Of a stretch of DNA of 64,000 nucleotides, positions 28,217-37,771 are shown piece after piece. Position numbers and translations under genes: made by a program. This DNA is from Maribellus comscasis (GTDB lineage Bacteria; Bacteroidota; Bacteroidia; Bacteroidales; Prolixibacteraceae), in NCBI RefSeq assembly GCF_009762775.1, contig NZ_CP046401.1, positions 6,150,001-6,214,000 on the forward strand, written 5' to 3'. Under the pieces are notes generated by a model. It searched no databases, was not told the origin of the DNA, and was given only the letters and a program-made list of their open reading frames with translations. The first letter of the stretch is position 1. Each line of letters begins with the position of its first letter.

Positions 28217-29446
28217 TTATTCTTCGACTAACAATTCCAGGTTCATTATCTTTTCCAGCACCAAAGAAACCGCTCCGATAATTGTTGCCTGTTCGCCAAA
28301 TGTAGATGGAACGATGGGCATATCAGTATTTGTATATAATAAATATTTTGATTTTTTAGCTTGAACCAGATCAAAAAGAAACTGCTCGTTTAAGGATATT
28401 CCTCCCCCCAGATAAACTATTTCAGGATTTAAAAGGTTTGCAATAATTCCAATTCCTTTACATAAGTATTCGATAACCTCGTTATATATTTTTAAACACG
28501 ACTTATCGCCCATTTGGGCTGCTTTTGCTACGAGTTCAGCGGTTATCAGGTTTGGATTTCCGTTGCAAAGTTCATTTAATATTTGTGAATTGTGGTTTGT
28601 TAATGCATGTTTGCCTAAAGCAGCAATGCGGTGTCCTGATGCCAGCGCCTCCAAGCAGCCATACATTCCGCATTTGCATTTAACACTACTCTCGGTATCA
28701 ACCGAAATGTGTCCAAATTCGCCTGCAAAACCAACATGTCCTTTTACAAGATTACCTTCGATAACCAAGCCCGAAGCAATCCCATAACCCAGATTTATTA
28801 CTGCAAAGTTTTTCAAATTTTGTTTTGCACCTAATTTTAATTCTCCTAATGCCATCAGGCGTGTTGAATTATCGTAGAAAAAGGGGAGACCTAATCTGTC
28901 TTCCAGTTCTTTTCTTAAATCAATTTTAGACCATCCAAAATCAGGAGAGGACTCAATCATACCGGTTTTACTATCCACAAGTCCGGCCACCCCTATACCA
29001 ACACCCCACACTTTGGAATTAAGTTCTTGTCTGCTTTTAAGTTTTTGTATAACGTTTGCTACTTTTTCAATTATACTGGAAAATCCTTTTTCTATTTCTG
29101 TCGGGACCTGTATTTCATAAACAAATTTTGCGTTTAAATCTACAAGGCCTCCTCTTATATAAGTAGCCCCAAGGTCGATACCAATAATATAGTTACCTTC
29201 ATTTTTGAACTTAACAATCATTGAAGGCCTGCCTCCGTTCGAGCTTCCGGTTCCAATATATTCTGCCAGATTATCTTTATAAACTAACTCATCAACTATT
29301 CTTGTAATTGTCGGCGGGGTGAGTTTTGTTGCTTTTGAAAGTTCGGAGCGGCTAATTTGCCCCTTTTGGTTTATCAGTTTTAAAAGTACCTTTTTGTTAG
29401 CAAGATGCAATAGTCCTGCATCCATTTTAGAGAATTCGTTCTTCAT
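28217..29446 (-). CDS. ROK-family transcriptional regulator (NagC/XylR type)
   Basis: Sugar-responsive repressor of 409 residues. The N-terminal winged HTH (about 15-70: GQISRSELSKATKLTPPTIT, RIVDELVYKDNL) is followed by the ROK sugar-kinase fold: IIGIDLGATYIRGGLVD (ATP/sugar-binding start), GVGIGVAGLVDSKTG, and the zinc motif CKCGMYGCLEALASG near residues 255-270. It is transcribed away from the symporter and dehydrogenase genes, the usual layout for a repressor that controls a neighbouring sugar-uptake unit. The inducer is probably the monosaccharide carried by that symporter. The C-terminus is convergent with the hybrid kinase gene, 90 bases away. Confidence 0.92.
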   Translation of the reverse strand: MKNEFSKMDAGLLHLANKKVLLKLINQKGQISRSELSKATKLTPPTITRIVDELVYKDNLAEYIGTGSSNGGRPSMIVKFKNEGNYIIGIDLGATYIRGGLVDLNAKFVYEIQVPTEIEKGFSSIIEKVANVIQKLKSRQELNSKVWGVGIGVAGLVDSKTGMIESSPDFGWSKIDLRKELEDRLGLPFFYDNSTRLMALGELKLGAKQNLKNFAVINLGYGIASGLVIEGNLVKGHVGFAGEFGHISVDTESSVKCKCGMYGCLEALASGHRIAALGKHALTNHNSQILNELCNGNPNLITAELVAKAAQMGDKSCLKIYNEVIEYLCKGIGIIANLLNPEIVYLGGGISLNEQFLFDLVQAKKSKYLLYTNTDMPIVPSTFGEQATIIGAVSLVLEKIMNLELLVEE

Positions 29447-29462
29447 GTAAAATAATTTGCGA

Positions 29463-29470
29463 CAAAGATA
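29463..29470 (-). promoter_or_regulatory. Candidate -7 box for the ROK regulator gene
   Basis: On the minus strand, TATCTTTG followed by TCGC is an exact match to the Bacteroidota -7 consensus TAnnTTTG, 16 bases before the ATG. The usual TTTG at -33 is not obvious in the AT-rich sequence upstream. Confidence 0.45.
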
Positions 29471-30070
29471 TTAAAATAATATTATAATGTATGATTTCTT
29501 TGTTCATTTATAAACTTTGTATTTCATATTTCTCTCTTTTTGTAAGTTTTTTTAAATTAGTTTTAAAATGGTATATAAAATTATTGTTAAGAGCTGTTTT
29601 GTATGATTTTTGTATTTTATTATTCTGTTATTCAGTTGTTTATTTCTGTTTTTGCTGCATTGTTTATTTTATAAAATATTTTTTTTATCGTAAAAAAAAG
29701 CTATTTGTATTGTTTTGTGAAATATTATATTTTATATTTGAAAATGATATTAAAAAGTGTAATTGCTGTGTGGTTATCGAGTTTGAAATAGAAATGTGGA
29801 AGATTGGCCAGCCAGGCTTTGGTTGTCGCGATGTGATAAGTTAGGACTCTCCGTTTTGGTGCTGAGGTTGATGTGGTTGGGGAAATGGTTGAAGAATAAG
29901 CGAATGTGCACTCTTGTTCTTTAGAATAGAAGCATTCAGTATTTTTAAGATGAGTGCGGTAATCAATGGAATACTTTTCGATATAGGTTTCTTTAACATA
30001 GTCAAAAGTTTCGCGGTAGTTTAAAACAATTCGAGTACATAAGTAATTTTATAGTATATATTTAGAAATG
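29471..30070. other. T-rich intergenic region between the ROK and symporter genes
   Basis: Six hundred bases separate the two divergent genes. The first part (about 29490-29760) is strikingly T-rich on the plus strand and forms a 117-codon frame (29491-29844) that encodes little but Phe, Leu, Tyr, Ile and Cys; composition alone explains this. On the minus strand a stop-free frame of roughly 100 codons crosses about 29760-30045 and has a more protein-like mix, but it has no early start codon or motif I recognise. No firm gene is called here. The region must hold the divergent promoters. Confidence 0.5.
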
Positions 30071-30078
30071 TAGTTTTG
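30071..30078 (+). promoter_or_regulatory. Candidate -7 box for the symporter operon
   Basis: TAGTTTTG matches TAnnTTTG exactly and lies 70 bases upstream of the symporter ATG. The leader between them is long enough to hold an operator for the divergently encoded ROK protein. No clear -33 element is seen. Confidence 0.35.
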
Positions 30079-30148
30079 ATATTTGGTGCAGAAGGCAGGT
30101 TGTTCAGTGAAAATAAGTTGTAAGTTAAGTTAGACAAAGTCTGCAAAT

Positions 30149-31783
30149 ATGAATGAAAAAGTAAATTTAGTTGATTTGTCAATTATTGTTATTTATCTCG
30201 TTGGGATTTTGGCAATTGGTGTTTTGTCCACAAGGTTAAAGCGGATGACTAGTGAAGGCTATTTTTTAGCCGGACGAGGCTTGAGCTGGCCTGTTGTTGG
30301 AGCTGCTTTGTTTGCATCAAATATCTCAACTATTCATTTGGTGGGCTTGGCTGCGTCGGGTTATAATGAAGGTTTTGTTTGGGGGAATTTTGAGTGGCTT
30401 GCCTCGGTTTCTCTTATAATGTTGGGATTAATATTTGCCCCGTTCTATTTTAGGAGTAAGATTTCAACTTTGCCCGAGTTTTTAGAAAAAAGATATGATT
30501 CGCGTTCCCGGACAGTGTTGGCTTTTATTGCAATTATTGGTGCTTTGTTTGTTCATATCGGTATGAGCTTGTATGCAGGAGCTGTAGTTTTCGAGACTTT
30601 CTTCGGAATTAGTGTAGTGACTTCAATTTTGGTAATATCAACAGTTACCTCTATTTATACGGTTCTTGGCGGGTTAAAAGCGGTTGTTGTTACAGAGACG
30701 GTGCAGTCTGCGGTGCTGATACTGGGGGCAATATTGCTTACCGGTTTCGGGCTTTATGCTTTGTCTGATGCTGGTATCAACTCTATTACAGAATTAAAAG
30801 CAAATCTAAAGCCGGGGCAGCTTGACATGTTGCAGACAAATGAAAGCATTAAAGCGCTTGGAGGAGATACGGGATTGACCTGGTATGCATGTTTTTTAGG
30901 CTATCCTATTTTAGGTCTTTGGTATTGGTGTTCTGATCAAACTATTGTGCAACGTGTATTGGGAGCAAAGACTCAAAAAGATGCTCAGACAGGAGCAATA
31001 TTTGCAGGATTTTTGAAAATATTGCCGGTTTTTATTTTGGTCTTTCCCGGAGTAATTGGGTATGTGTTGTTTAAGGATGTCATTGGAACAAACTCCAATA
31101 TGGCTCTGCCTGTAATGATTAACCAGTTGTTGCCAACCGGGTTAAAAGGGTTGATGGCAGCAACCTTAATGGCTGCCTTGATGAGCACAATTGCTGCAGC
31201 GCTTAATAGCTCTGCCACTTTGGTCGCTGTTGATATCGTGAAACGATTTAATCCCCGGATTTCAGATAGAAAACAAATTCGGATTGGCCGCTATTCCGCT
31301 GTTGCTGTTATGATACTGGCCATGGCATGGTCTACACAAGGGGATAAATTTACAAGCATTTTTGAAGCGATTAATAAAATTGCTTCTGCCATAGCTCCAC
31401 CGGTTGCTGTTGTTTTTCTTTTTGGTGTTTTTTCAAAAAGAGGAACCCGGCAGGCTGCGTTTGTTACACTAATAGTTGGTCTCTTGCTCGGAATAGCCGC
31501 TTTTTGCTTTGATTTTGAACCTATTAGCGGTTATATGTATATAACCAAAGGCTTGCAGATCCCATTTATGATGCAGGCCTGGTGGTTGTTTGTATTTTGT
31601 ACACTTATTTATTTTACAGTTAGTTATGCTACACCAAAACCTGACAGCAAAGTCGTGAAAAAATATACATGGGAGCATCCGTTGGCATTTATAAAAGGGA
31701 AAATCACGGAGCTAAGTGATGTGCGCATTTTTGTCATCGTTTTGATTATTTCCCTGATAACGTTGTACGTATTATTTTCATAG
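30149..31783 (+). CDS. Sodium:solute symporter (SSS family, SGLT-like)
   Basis: Inner-membrane sodium-coupled importer of 544 residues with about 14 hydrophobic segments. Family features are the opening LVDLSIIVIYLVGILAIGVL, YFLAGRGLSWPVVGAALFAS near residues 38-57, FPFSK-like early loops, and ALMAALMSTIAAALNSSATL near 344 (the conserved TM helix before the cytosolic VDIVKRF). The sequence is closest in style to sugar carriers of the SGLT group, not to proline or pantothenate carriers. It lies opposite the ROK gene and just ahead of two dehydrogenase genes. It probably brings a released monosaccharide from the periplasm into the cytoplasm. Confidence 0.92.
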   Translation: MNEKVNLVDLSIIVIYLVGILAIGVLSTRLKRMTSEGYFLAGRGLSWPVVGAALFASNISTIHLVGLAASGYNEGFVWGNFEWLASVSLIMLGLIFAPFYFRSKISTLPEFLEKRYDSRSRTVLAFIAIIGALFVHIGMSLYAGAVVFETFFGISVVTSILVISTVTSIYTVLGGLKAVVVTETVQSAVLILGAILLTGFGLYALSDAGINSITELKANLKPGQLDMLQTNESIKALGGDTGLTWYACFLGYPILGLWYWCSDQTIVQRVLGAKTQKDAQTGAIFAGFLKILPVFILVFPGVIGYVLFKDVIGTNSNMALPVMINQLLPTGLKGLMAATLMAALMSTIAAALNSSATLVAVDIVKRFNPRISDRKQIRIGRYSAVAVMILAMAWSTQGDKFTSIFEAINKIASAIAPPVAVVFLFGVFSKRGTRQAAFVTLIVGLLLGIAAFCFDFEPISGYMYITKGLQIPFMMQAWWLFVFCTLIYFTVSYATPKPDSKVVKKYTWEHPLAFIKGKITELSDVRIFVIVLIISLITLYVLFS

Positions 31784-31868
31784 ATAGAGTTTAGTTTATT
31801 AAGACAAGAGCAAGCCGGGTGGATTTTTATCTGTCCGGTACTGCTCCCAAAAAAGACAAATGTAAAAA

Positions 31869-32891
31869 ATGAGACAAGCCATAATGTCCTCACCGGGCAA
31901 AATAGAATATTTCAAAGTTAAGGCTCCGGGAGAACTTAAGCCCAACGAGCTTTTACTCAAAATTGAACGGATTGGAATATGTGGAAGTGATGTTCATGTG
32001 TTTCATGGCGAGCATCCGGCAACTCCGTATCCTGTAGTTCAGGGACACGAATATTCAGCTACTGTGGAGTTTGTAGGAGAAAATGTTTCAAAGGCGAAAC
32101 CGGGAATGAAAGTCACCGCCAGGCCCCAACAGGTTTGTGGTAAATGTAATCCATGTAAAAGAGGACAGTATAATGCATGTCAGAATTTGAAAGTTGAAGG
32201 ATTTCAGGCTCCCGGAGTAGCACAGGACTATTTTATTGTTTCTGAAGACAGGCTTGTCGTCCTGCCCGACTCATTTACTTTTGAACAAGGTGCAATGGTT
32301 GAGCCAGCTGCAGTTGGAGCACACGCAACAAGTCGACCAACAAGACTCAACGGAAAGAACGTTGTGGTGTCGGGTGCTGGTACAATCGGTAATTTGGTCG
32401 CTCAGTTTGCAAAAGCCCGCGGAGCAAAAAAAGTATTAATAACCGATGTAAGTGATTACCGGCTGGATAAAGCAAAAGAGTGCGGTATCGAATTAACACT
32501 CAATGTTAAAAATGCCCCCGTTGAAGATGAAATTAAATCATGTTTTGGCGATGAAGGATTTCAGGTAGGTTTTGAAGCCGCGGGAGTTCAAACTTCATTG
32601 GATTTATTGCTTGCGAATGTGGAAAAAGGAGGTGATGTTGTAATACTTGGAGTCTATGCAAAAAATCCGGAGGTGAATATGTATTATGTCGGAGAACACG
32701 AGTTGAATATTTATGGTTCGATGATGTACCGACACAGGGATTATGAGGAAGCTGTATCTATGATTGCTGAAGGAAAGATAAAAACAGAACCCCTTGTTTC
32801 AAAGCATTTTCCATTCAGCGAGTTTGGGAAAGCATATAAATACATCGATGATATGAGAGACAAAGCAATGAAAGTTATGATCGATCTTTAG
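31869..32891 (+). CDS. Zinc-dependent alcohol/sugar-alcohol dehydrogenase (MDR family)
   Basis: Cytosolic NAD(P)-dependent oxidoreductase of 340 residues. The catalytic zinc ligands lie in GICGSDVHVFHG and GHEY, and the structural zinc site is CGKCNPCKRGQYNAC. A Rossmann motif is present in VVVSGAGTIGNLVAQFAKARGAKKVLITD, with Asp at the end of beta-2 favouring NAD. Length and layout match the sorbitol/threonine/galactitol dehydrogenase group. It starts 85 bases after the symporter. Its likely role is oxidation of the imported sugar or a derived polyol, but the precise substrate is not readable. Confidence 0.92.
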   Translation: MRQAIMSSPGKIEYFKVKAPGELKPNELLLKIERIGICGSDVHVFHGEHPATPYPVVQGHEYSATVEFVGENVSKAKPGMKVTARPQQVCGKCNPCKRGQYNACQNLKVEGFQAPGVAQDYFIVSEDRLVVLPDSFTFEQGAMVEPAAVGAHATSRPTRLNGKNVVVSGAGTIGNLVAQFAKARGAKKVLITDVSDYRLDKAKECGIELTLNVKNAPVEDEIKSCFGDEGFQVGFEAAGVQTSLDLLLANVEKGGDVVILGVYAKNPEVNMYYVGEHELNIYGSMMYRHRDYEEAVSMIAEGKIKTEPLVSKHFPFSEFGKAYKYIDDMRDKAMKVMIDL

Positions 32892-33360
32892 TTAGCTCAT
32901 ATGAAGCAAAAGAAAATGGATAATGGTTCCGGAAAATTACTTTGGGGGTTGCTGCCTCGGGGAAAATTAAACGATGATGTACCCGAATTTCCTTTTATGT
33001 GTGGGTTGCTTATTTTTTCTGGCGTTCATGATATAATGTAACTGACACATTTTGTAAAAAGGAACACCTAAAAATTCCAGTAACTTTCTTGCATTCGCTA
33101 TAAAATTATTCAAGCCAAATCTTGTTGACAGGCTGTGTTGCGAAAAGACTGAATATAAAAGGCTGCAAAGATTATTTCACGAGTGGAATATAGCCTGAAA
33201 TATTTGGAATGGGATAATTCTGTGTCTTCTTACAGGTATATGCAAAGAAATTTTACGCAGAGAAAATAGTACTGGAGAAAAGCGAGTTTGAAGATTTACT
33301 CATTTTGAAAATGAAAAAAGTAAACTTCAATTATTCAAATTAAGGATTAAACCAACAATA
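32892..33360 (+). other. Gap between the two dehydrogenase genes
   Basis: This is an unusually long gap for an otherwise tight cluster. It contains a 46-codon frame starting with ATG at 32901 (MKQKKMDNGSGKLLWGLLPR...) with no recognisable features. A second stop-to-stop frame around 33050-33195 ends in LCCEKTEYKRLQRLFHEWNI; its YxRLQRF-like stretch faintly recalls the N-terminal region of IS4-type transposases. Neither is strong enough to call a gene. A deletion scar is possible. Confidence 0.3.
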
Positions 33361-34527
33361 ATGAAACATTTTAATTTTCATCAGTCAACACAAATATTAT
33401 TCGGCCGGGGGCGGGTAAATGAATTAGGTGAAATCTCAAAAAAGTATGGGAATAGAGCACTTCTTGTGACAACACCAGCTAACGTAGCTGGATTTAAAGA
33501 ACAGTACGTAAGGGTTATAAATATACTTGAAAGTGCAGGAATGAAGGTTGCACATTACGATGGTGTAATTCCTAATCCGACTATTGAGACGATTTCTGCC
33601 GGGGCTGAAATGGCCAAAAGTTTTGGTGCAGATGTTATTATCGGTTTGGGGGGAGGTTCCAGTATGGATTCAGCCAAAGCGATTTCGGTTGAAGCCACAC
33701 ATGAAGGTAGCAGTTGGGATTACCTTTTTTATAAATCCCCTCAGCCCGATCCGAATAAATTATTACCTGTCATTGCTGTTTCTACAACTTCCGGCACAGG
33801 TTCACAGGTTACCCAGGTTGCAGTGGTCACCAATTCAGAACTGCGCGATAAGTCTGCTTTATACAATAATATTTTGTATCCGCAGGTGTGTATTGTCGAT
33901 CCGGAGTTAATGCTGACTATTCCGGAATTTGTTACGGCGACAACCGGATTTGATGTCTTGTGTCATGCTTTTGAGAGTACCATTAACCCTGGTACCGGAG
34001 CTTATGTCGATTTGCTGGCATGGGAAGCAATATCCATTGTTGTAGAATACTTGCCTCGGGTTTTGTCAGATTTAGAAGATATTGAGGCACGTGAAAAAAT
34101 GGCGTGGGCTGATACACTCGCGGGGCTTTGTATTGCCAACGCCGGCGTAACACTTCCGCATGGCATGGGGATGGCAATTGGGGGAATGTATCCTCAGGTT
34201 GCCCATGGTGAAGCATTGGCGATTGTATACCCTGCTTTTGCTGAATATACATGGAAACATGCGATACCCCAATTTTCAAGAATAGCCAGAATACTAAATT
34301 CCAAACTGGAGACTCTTTCTGATGAGGAAGCTGCTGCAAAATCTCCGGAGGAAATCAGTCAGTTTTTAAAATGTTTAAACCTCAATAAAACATTAAGTGA
34401 AATAGGGATGCCCGAACATGAGATTCCAAAATTGGCAGACCAGTGTATGGTTTTACCAGACTACAAGGGAAATCCAAGGGTAGCCACCAAAAATGAAATG
34501 ATTGAACTTGTAAAACAATGTTTCTGA
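33361..34527 (+). CDS. Iron-containing alcohol dehydrogenase (group III, FucO-like)
   Basis: Cytosolic dehydrogenase of 388 residues. The NAD-binding glycine-rich GLGGGSSMDSAKAI lies near residues 96-109. Metal ligands fall in TTGFDVLCHAFES (Asp and His), PHGMGMAIGGMYPQVAHGEALA (two His). The family includes lactaldehyde reductase FucO, 1,3-propanediol dehydrogenase and butanol dehydrogenases. Next to a fucosidase-containing locus, reduction of lactaldehyde from deoxy-sugar breakdown is an attractive role, but no aldolase, isomerase or kinase is present in the window to confirm it. The SusC gene starts 61 bases downstream. Confidence 0.9.
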   Translation: MKHFNFHQSTQILFGRGRVNELGEISKKYGNRALLVTTPANVAGFKEQYVRVINILESAGMKVAHYDGVIPNPTIETISAGAEMAKSFGADVIIGLGGGSSMDSAKAISVEATHEGSSWDYLFYKSPQPDPNKLLPVIAVSTTSGTGSQVTQVAVVTNSELRDKSALYNNILYPQVCIVDPELMLTIPEFVTATTGFDVLCHAFESTINPGTGAYVDLLAWEAISIVVEYLPRVLSDLEDIEAREKMAWADTLAGLCIANAGVTLPHGMGMAIGGMYPQVAHGEALAIVYPAFAEYTWKHAIPQFSRIARILNSKLETLSDEEAAAKSPEEISQFLKCLNLNKTLSEIGMPEHEIPKLADQCMVLPDYKGNPRVATKNEMIELVKQCF

Positions 34528-34588
34528 AAATGAAACCAATGAATATGAATAAATACCTTTTAATTTTTTAACCTTAAAAATAGAGTCT

Positions 34589-37500
34589 ATGAAAAAAGCA
34601 CTAGTTTTAATCTATTTGGTTCTGTTTGCCGCAATATGTGCATTTGCGCAAAACCGGATGATAAGCGGGACAGTTACTTCATCTGAAAATGGTGAAAGAA
34701 TGGTAGCTGTCACCATTTCGGTAAAAGGAACAGGTACCGGTACCATTACCGGGCAGGATGGTACATTCACGTTAGAAGTCCCGGCCTCCGGCACTTTGGT
34801 TGCATCCTTTATTGGGATGGAAACGGTTGAAGTTCCGCTCACAAATTCAAATGTTTACGACTTTGTTCTTGAACCTGAAAATGTAGGAATTGATGAAGTC
34901 GTTGTAACAGCTCTTGGCATTACCAGGGAGAAGAAGACACTTGGATATGCCGTACAAAATCTTTCTTCAGAGGAAATGAACATGGCGAATGATGCTAACA
35001 TCGTAAACTCGCTTTCCGGAAAAGTTGCCGGAGTTCAGGTTACAAGTGGCGGGAGCACCATTGGGGCTTCTTCAAGGATTGTAATCAGGGGGAATGCCTC
35101 TTTCTCAGGCAATCAGCCTCTTTTTGTTGTCGACGGAACTCCTATAGACAACTCAACGACCAACCTCTCTGGTGCAGGTGGTGTGGACTGGGGAAACACC
35201 GCGTCAGACATAGACCCCAATAACATTGAGTCGATGACAGTACTTAAAGGTGCAAGTGCTTCGGCCTTGTATGGAAGCCGGGCGACCAACGGTGTTATTC
35301 TTATTACTACAAAAAAGGGAAATAAGGATAAACGAAAAATAGGAGTCGATGTAATCTCATCTGTAGTTATCGACAAGGCCTCCTATTTTCCTAATCTTCA
35401 GAATGAATATGGGGGAGGCTGGGACGGCAGTGAGTACATTTACAATAAATATAATGAGGAAAATGGCACGTCGCTGAGCTATAACGATTATGCAAAGCAG
35501 TTTTCGTATAACTATGTTGATGGCGATGGTGGCGGTGTTAATGACAGCTGGCCTATTAACTGGGGACCAAGATTGGATGCCGGACTTTTACTTGATCAAT
35601 GGTCTACCGGCCCTAATAGTCCATGGGTGTCTCGTCCTAATAATATTAAACAGTGGTTTGAACCCGGCGTAAATATTGAAAATAGTGTGGCTTTATCCGC
35701 AAACGGAGAAAAGGCCTCCGGTAGAGTTACATTTACGAACAGGAACAGTACCGGAATTGTAAATAACACCGATCAAAAACAAAATTCTATTGCTTTTAAT
35801 CTCAGACTTACGCCTTCTGAAAAGATAACAACAGTTGCAAATTTTACATATTTGAGAAAAGAGAGTGATAATATTCCCAATAATGGTTACAGTTGGGCAG
35901 ATATTTTTGGTTGGTTGCAGAGGGATTACCCAACACAGTATGTAAAAGATTTGTTTTATGAAAAAGGAAATGAAGATTACATATTTCCCAGTGGTGATAA
36001 TCCTTTTTACACACAGAGAAACCTTACCGGATTTTCAAGAGACAGAGTTTTTGGAAATGTTAGCGTAACCTACAATTTTACAAGCTGGTTGTACGCAAAT
36101 GCACGTGTTGGTATTGATTTTTATAATGAATACAGAAGTGATATTACCCAGTCTGGTACGGTGAATAATATCAGAAGGGGAAGAGGAGGTCAGTTTGCTG
36201 ATACCCAGATTTACACAAAGGAAACAAATGGCGACTTCACATTAAATTTTGATAAAACTTTTGGAGATATTCGCATTGACGGACTTGTGGGGGCAAATTA
36301 CAGGAATGACCAGTATAAAAGTATGTATATGTATGCAGCGGATCTTACTGTTCCCGACTTATATACGATTTCGAATGTAAACGGGACCCCCACTGTAAGC
36401 ATGTATAAAAGTGAGTATGAAACAAACAGCCTTTATTTTGCAGCAAATGCATCTTATAAAGACTATCTTTTTCTTGGAGTTACCGGTCGTAACGACTGGA
36501 GTTCTACCTTGCCGGCAGAAAACAGATCTTATTTTTACCCCTCAGCAAGTCTTGGTTTCAGCATAACAGATGCCTTTTCAGTCGAATCTGATTTGTTGTC
36601 TTATGCAAAGTTAAGAGCAAGTATCGCTAAAGTGGGCGGAGATACAGGTCCTTACCAGTTAGCCAGAACATATAATGCGGGTAGTTACAATTCAATTTCT
36701 ACCTTTAGCCCAACGAGTACTATGCCTCCTGTTGGATTAAAACCGGAAGAAACTTCTTCTTACGAATTTGGTGTTGACATGCGTTTGTTGAACGACCGAA
36801 TTTCACTGGATTTTACTTATTATGATCAAACTACCGTTAATCAGATACTTTCTGTGGCAACGTCATCTGCTACTGGATATCAGGCAATGAGACTTAATGC
36901 CGGTGAAATAGAAAATACAGGAGTTGAGTTAATGGTTTCGGGTCGCGTCCTTGATTATACGTCTGGCTTGAAATGGGATGTAACAGTAAACTGGGCCACA
37001 AACAAAAGTATGGTAAATTCGCTTTATGGTGATTTGGAATCATATCAAATCTCAAGTGGGTTTGGTGGTGCTACATCTCTTGGTATTCCCGGAGAAGAAT
37101 GGGGAGTATTATGGGGACTTCCTTTTGTTCGAAACGACGATGGAGAAGTTGTCGTTGATTCAAGAGGTATTCCAAAAACGACCAGTGTCGCCCAAAAACT
37201 GGGGACAGTTACGCCGGACTGGACCGGGGGTATCACAAATTCATTCAGGTACAAAGGAGTTAATTTGAGTTTTTTAATTGATGTCAGGCTTGGTGGTGAT
37301 ATATTCAGTACAACAGCGTGGCACTCTTACCCGACAGGATCGTATGCGGTTACAACAGCTAATCATGTGCGTGAGGAAGGTTTGATCGTTGACGGTGTAT
37401 TCGAAGACGGAACTCCTAATGATATTCGGGTTTCTGCACAGGACTATTACGGCGGGGCCTGGATGTGGAACAACCATGAATATTCTATACTTGATGGAAC

Positions 37501-37747
37501 ATACGTTAAGTTTCGGGAACTGGTTTTGGGCTACGATTTTAATCTGCAAAAAGTAAAATGGATACAAAAGCTCAATGTCTCACTTGTTGGAAGAAACCTG
37601 GCAATTCTATACAGGGATAAATCAACAAAAGATTTGGGAATTGATCCTGAAGTAGGTCTTGGTGGCGGAGAAGGTGGAGTTGGTTTTGAAAATTTCCAGA
37701 TTCCTACTACACGAAGCTATGGTTTGAAAGTTAACGTGAATTTTTAA
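34589..37747 (+). CDS. SusC/RagA-family TonB-dependent outer-membrane transporter
   Basis: Oligosaccharide importer of 1052 residues: signal peptide (ends CAFAQ), carboxypeptidase-regulatory-like domain (ISGTVTSSENGERMVAVTIS), then the SusC signature DEVVVTALGITREKKTLGYA around residues 104-124. The plug contains QPLFVVDGTPIDN and SASALYGSRATNGVILITTKKG, and the barrel ends in LKVNVNF. The signature variant VVTALGITREKKTLGYAVQ marks a different SusC subgroup from the one encoded at 9116-12169, which fits a different ligand. SusD follows after 24 bases. Confidence 0.96.
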   Translation: MKKALVLIYLVLFAAICAFAQNRMISGTVTSSENGERMVAVTISVKGTGTGTITGQDGTFTLEVPASGTLVASFIGMETVEVPLTNSNVYDFVLEPENVGIDEVVVTALGITREKKTLGYAVQNLSSEEMNMANDANIVNSLSGKVAGVQVTSGGSTIGASSRIVIRGNASFSGNQPLFVVDGTPIDNSTTNLSGAGGVDWGNTASDIDPNNIESMTVLKGASASALYGSRATNGVILITTKKGNKDKRKIGVDVISSVVIDKASYFPNLQNEYGGGWDGSEYIYNKYNEENGTSLSYNDYAKQFSYNYVDGDGGGVNDSWPINWGPRLDAGLLLDQWSTGPNSPWVSRPNNIKQWFEPGVNIENSVALSANGEKASGRVTFTNRNSTGIVNNTDQKQNSIAFNLRLTPSEKITTVANFTYLRKESDNIPNNGYSWADIFGWLQRDYPTQYVKDLFYEKGNEDYIFPSGDNPFYTQRNLTGFSRDRVFGNVSVTYNFTSWLYANARVGIDFYNEYRSDITQSGTVNNIRRGRGGQFADTQIYTKETNGDFTLNFDKTFGDIRIDGLVGANYRNDQYKSMYMYAADLTVPDLYTISNVNGTPTVSMYKSEYETNSLYFAANASYKDYLFLGVTGRNDWSSTLPAENRSYFYPSASLGFSITDAFSVESDLLSYAKLRASIAKVGGDTGPYQLARTYNAGSYNSISTFSPTSTMPPVGLKPEETSSYEFGVDMRLLNDRISLDFTYYDQTTVNQILSVATSSATGYQAMRLNAGEIENTGVELMVSGRVLDYTSGLKWDVTVNWATNKSMVNSLYGDLESYQISSGFGGATSLGIPGEEWGVLWGLPFVRNDDGEVVVDSRGIPKTTSVAQKLGTVTPDWTGGITNSFRYKGVNLSFLIDVRLGGDIFSTTAWHSYPTGSYAVTTANHVREEGLIVDGVFEDGTPNDIRVSAQDYYGGAWMWNNHEYSILDGTYVKFRELVLGYDFNLQKVKWIQKLNVSLVGRNLAILYRDKSTKDLGIDPEVGLGGGEGGVGFENFQIPTTRSYGLKVNVNF

Positions 37748-37771
37748 TAACGGAATATAAATACTGAAATC

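Noticed and set aside
29491..29844. Open frame of 117 codons encoding a Phe/Tyr/Leu/Cys-rich protein
   Set aside because: It coincides with an extreme T-rich stretch, has no normal gene-like composition in its first 80 codons and no initiation context; base bias alone keeps it open.
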